Positions 5,350-5,547 of a stretch of DNA of 5,547 nucleotides are shown here, piece after piece. The position numbers and the translations under genes are program-made. Source of the stretch: Candidatus Zipacnadia bacterium (lineage in GTDB: Bacteria; Armatimonadota; Zipacnadia; Zipacnadales; Zipacnadaceae); assembly GCA_029821215.1 (NCBI GenBank), contig JALGTV010000260.1:1-5547 (forward strand), read 5' to 3'. Positions within the stretch are counted from its first letter, which is position 1; each line of letters opens with the position of its first letter. The notes under the pieces are model-generated. The model saw only the letters and a program-made list of their open reading frames with translations. It did not search any database and was not told the origin of the DNA.

Positions 5350-5547
5350 TCACTCGCCGTGTGGGCATTTTTTGAAGCACAGGAACCAATCCAGGCAATA
5401 ATACTCGTCCCCAGCGCCCTCGACCCGCTCCCTCGCTGCGCCGCATGAGCCTGGCGGCGGGACGATCACATCATCCCCTATTTCCCAGTTGGCGGGAGTC
5501 GCGATACCATGCTCGTCGGAGTGCTGCATGGCGATGAGCAAGCGCTT
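5350..5547 (-). CDS. peroxiredoxin, Prx6/archaeal type (C-terminal 65 residues only)
   Basis: The gene runs off the right end of the window, so the peroxidatic Cys and thioredoxin-fold core are not visible. What is seen fits the C-terminal arm of the Prx6-like class: AMQHSDEHGIATPANW, then GDDVIVPPP, and a tail with C51 and C57 of the visible part in CLDWFLC. The C-x5-C spacing matches the tail pair of archaeal enzymes such as Aeropyrum pernix thioredoxin peroxidase, where a tail Cys acts in resolution. Such enzymes reduce H2O2 and alkyl hydroperoxides with a thiol donor in the cytoplasm. It ends at TGA 5350-5352, 89 bases before the flavodiiron start on the same strand. There is an additional Cys four residues from the end. 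A Met at visible residue 7 is internal to a conserved helix and is not the start. Confidence 0.88.
   Translation of the reverse strand, partial: KRLLIAMQHSDEHGIATPANWEIGDDVIVPPPGSCGAARERVEGAGDEYYCLDWFLCFKKCPHGE

Noticed and set aside
1..5547. CRISPR array, tRNA or rRNA genes, phage defence operon
   Set aside because: I saw no regularly spaced repeats, no cloverleaf or rRNA-like stretch, and no nuclease, helicase or toxin-antitoxin motifs on either strand.

Overview
The window reads as a piece of bacterial chromosome of middling G+C, probably from an anaerobe or a microbe that meets oxygen only now and then. The main reason is the right half: three genes on the minus strand, in transcription order a peroxiredoxin (3' end only), a flavodiiron protein and an Fe/Mn superoxide dismutase. 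Together they form a compact kit against peroxide, O2 (or NO) and superoxide. The SOD and peroxiredoxin have archaeal-like features (a GHxLH metal motif; a C-x5-C tail) that also occur in some deep-branching bacteria such as Chloroflexota. The taxon is inference only; no rRNA or marker gene is present.

Left part (1-826, plus strand): a PHP-domain metallohydrolase of the CehA/McbA type, cut by the window start. Its reading frame stops at 753, but an unmistakable C-terminal segment of the family continues in another frame to 826, so the gene carries a frameshift near 740 or the read has an indel there.

Middle-left (827-2243): little recognisable. A 122-residue ORF on the minus strand (970-1338) has a consensus-like promoter upstream and sensible composition but no family I know. 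On the plus strand, 1628-2032 encodes a 134-residue exported protein with a clear signal peptide, a short glycine/alanine-rich segment and a basic Tyr/Arg-rich tail. Several inverted repeats lie in the gaps.

Middle (2244-3160): a decayed insertion sequence. The transposase (minus strand, IS1182-like) has the ends of the protein but has lost two internal pieces: a short out-of-frame deletion after residue 27 and a large deletion, now in frame, that removed most of the catalytic core. A perfect 19-bp tandem duplication lies just upstream of its start.

Right part (3292-5547, minus strand): the oxidative-stress cluster. The genes are co-oriented with gaps of about 90 and 180 bp, so they could be one operon or separately promoted neighbours. 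The flavodiiron protein has all six di-iron ligands and the flavodoxin domain but no fused rubredoxin, so its electron donor must be encoded elsewhere. I see no tRNA, rRNA, CRISPR array or wholly new system here; the most unusual items are the two short unassigned proteins and the broken genes.
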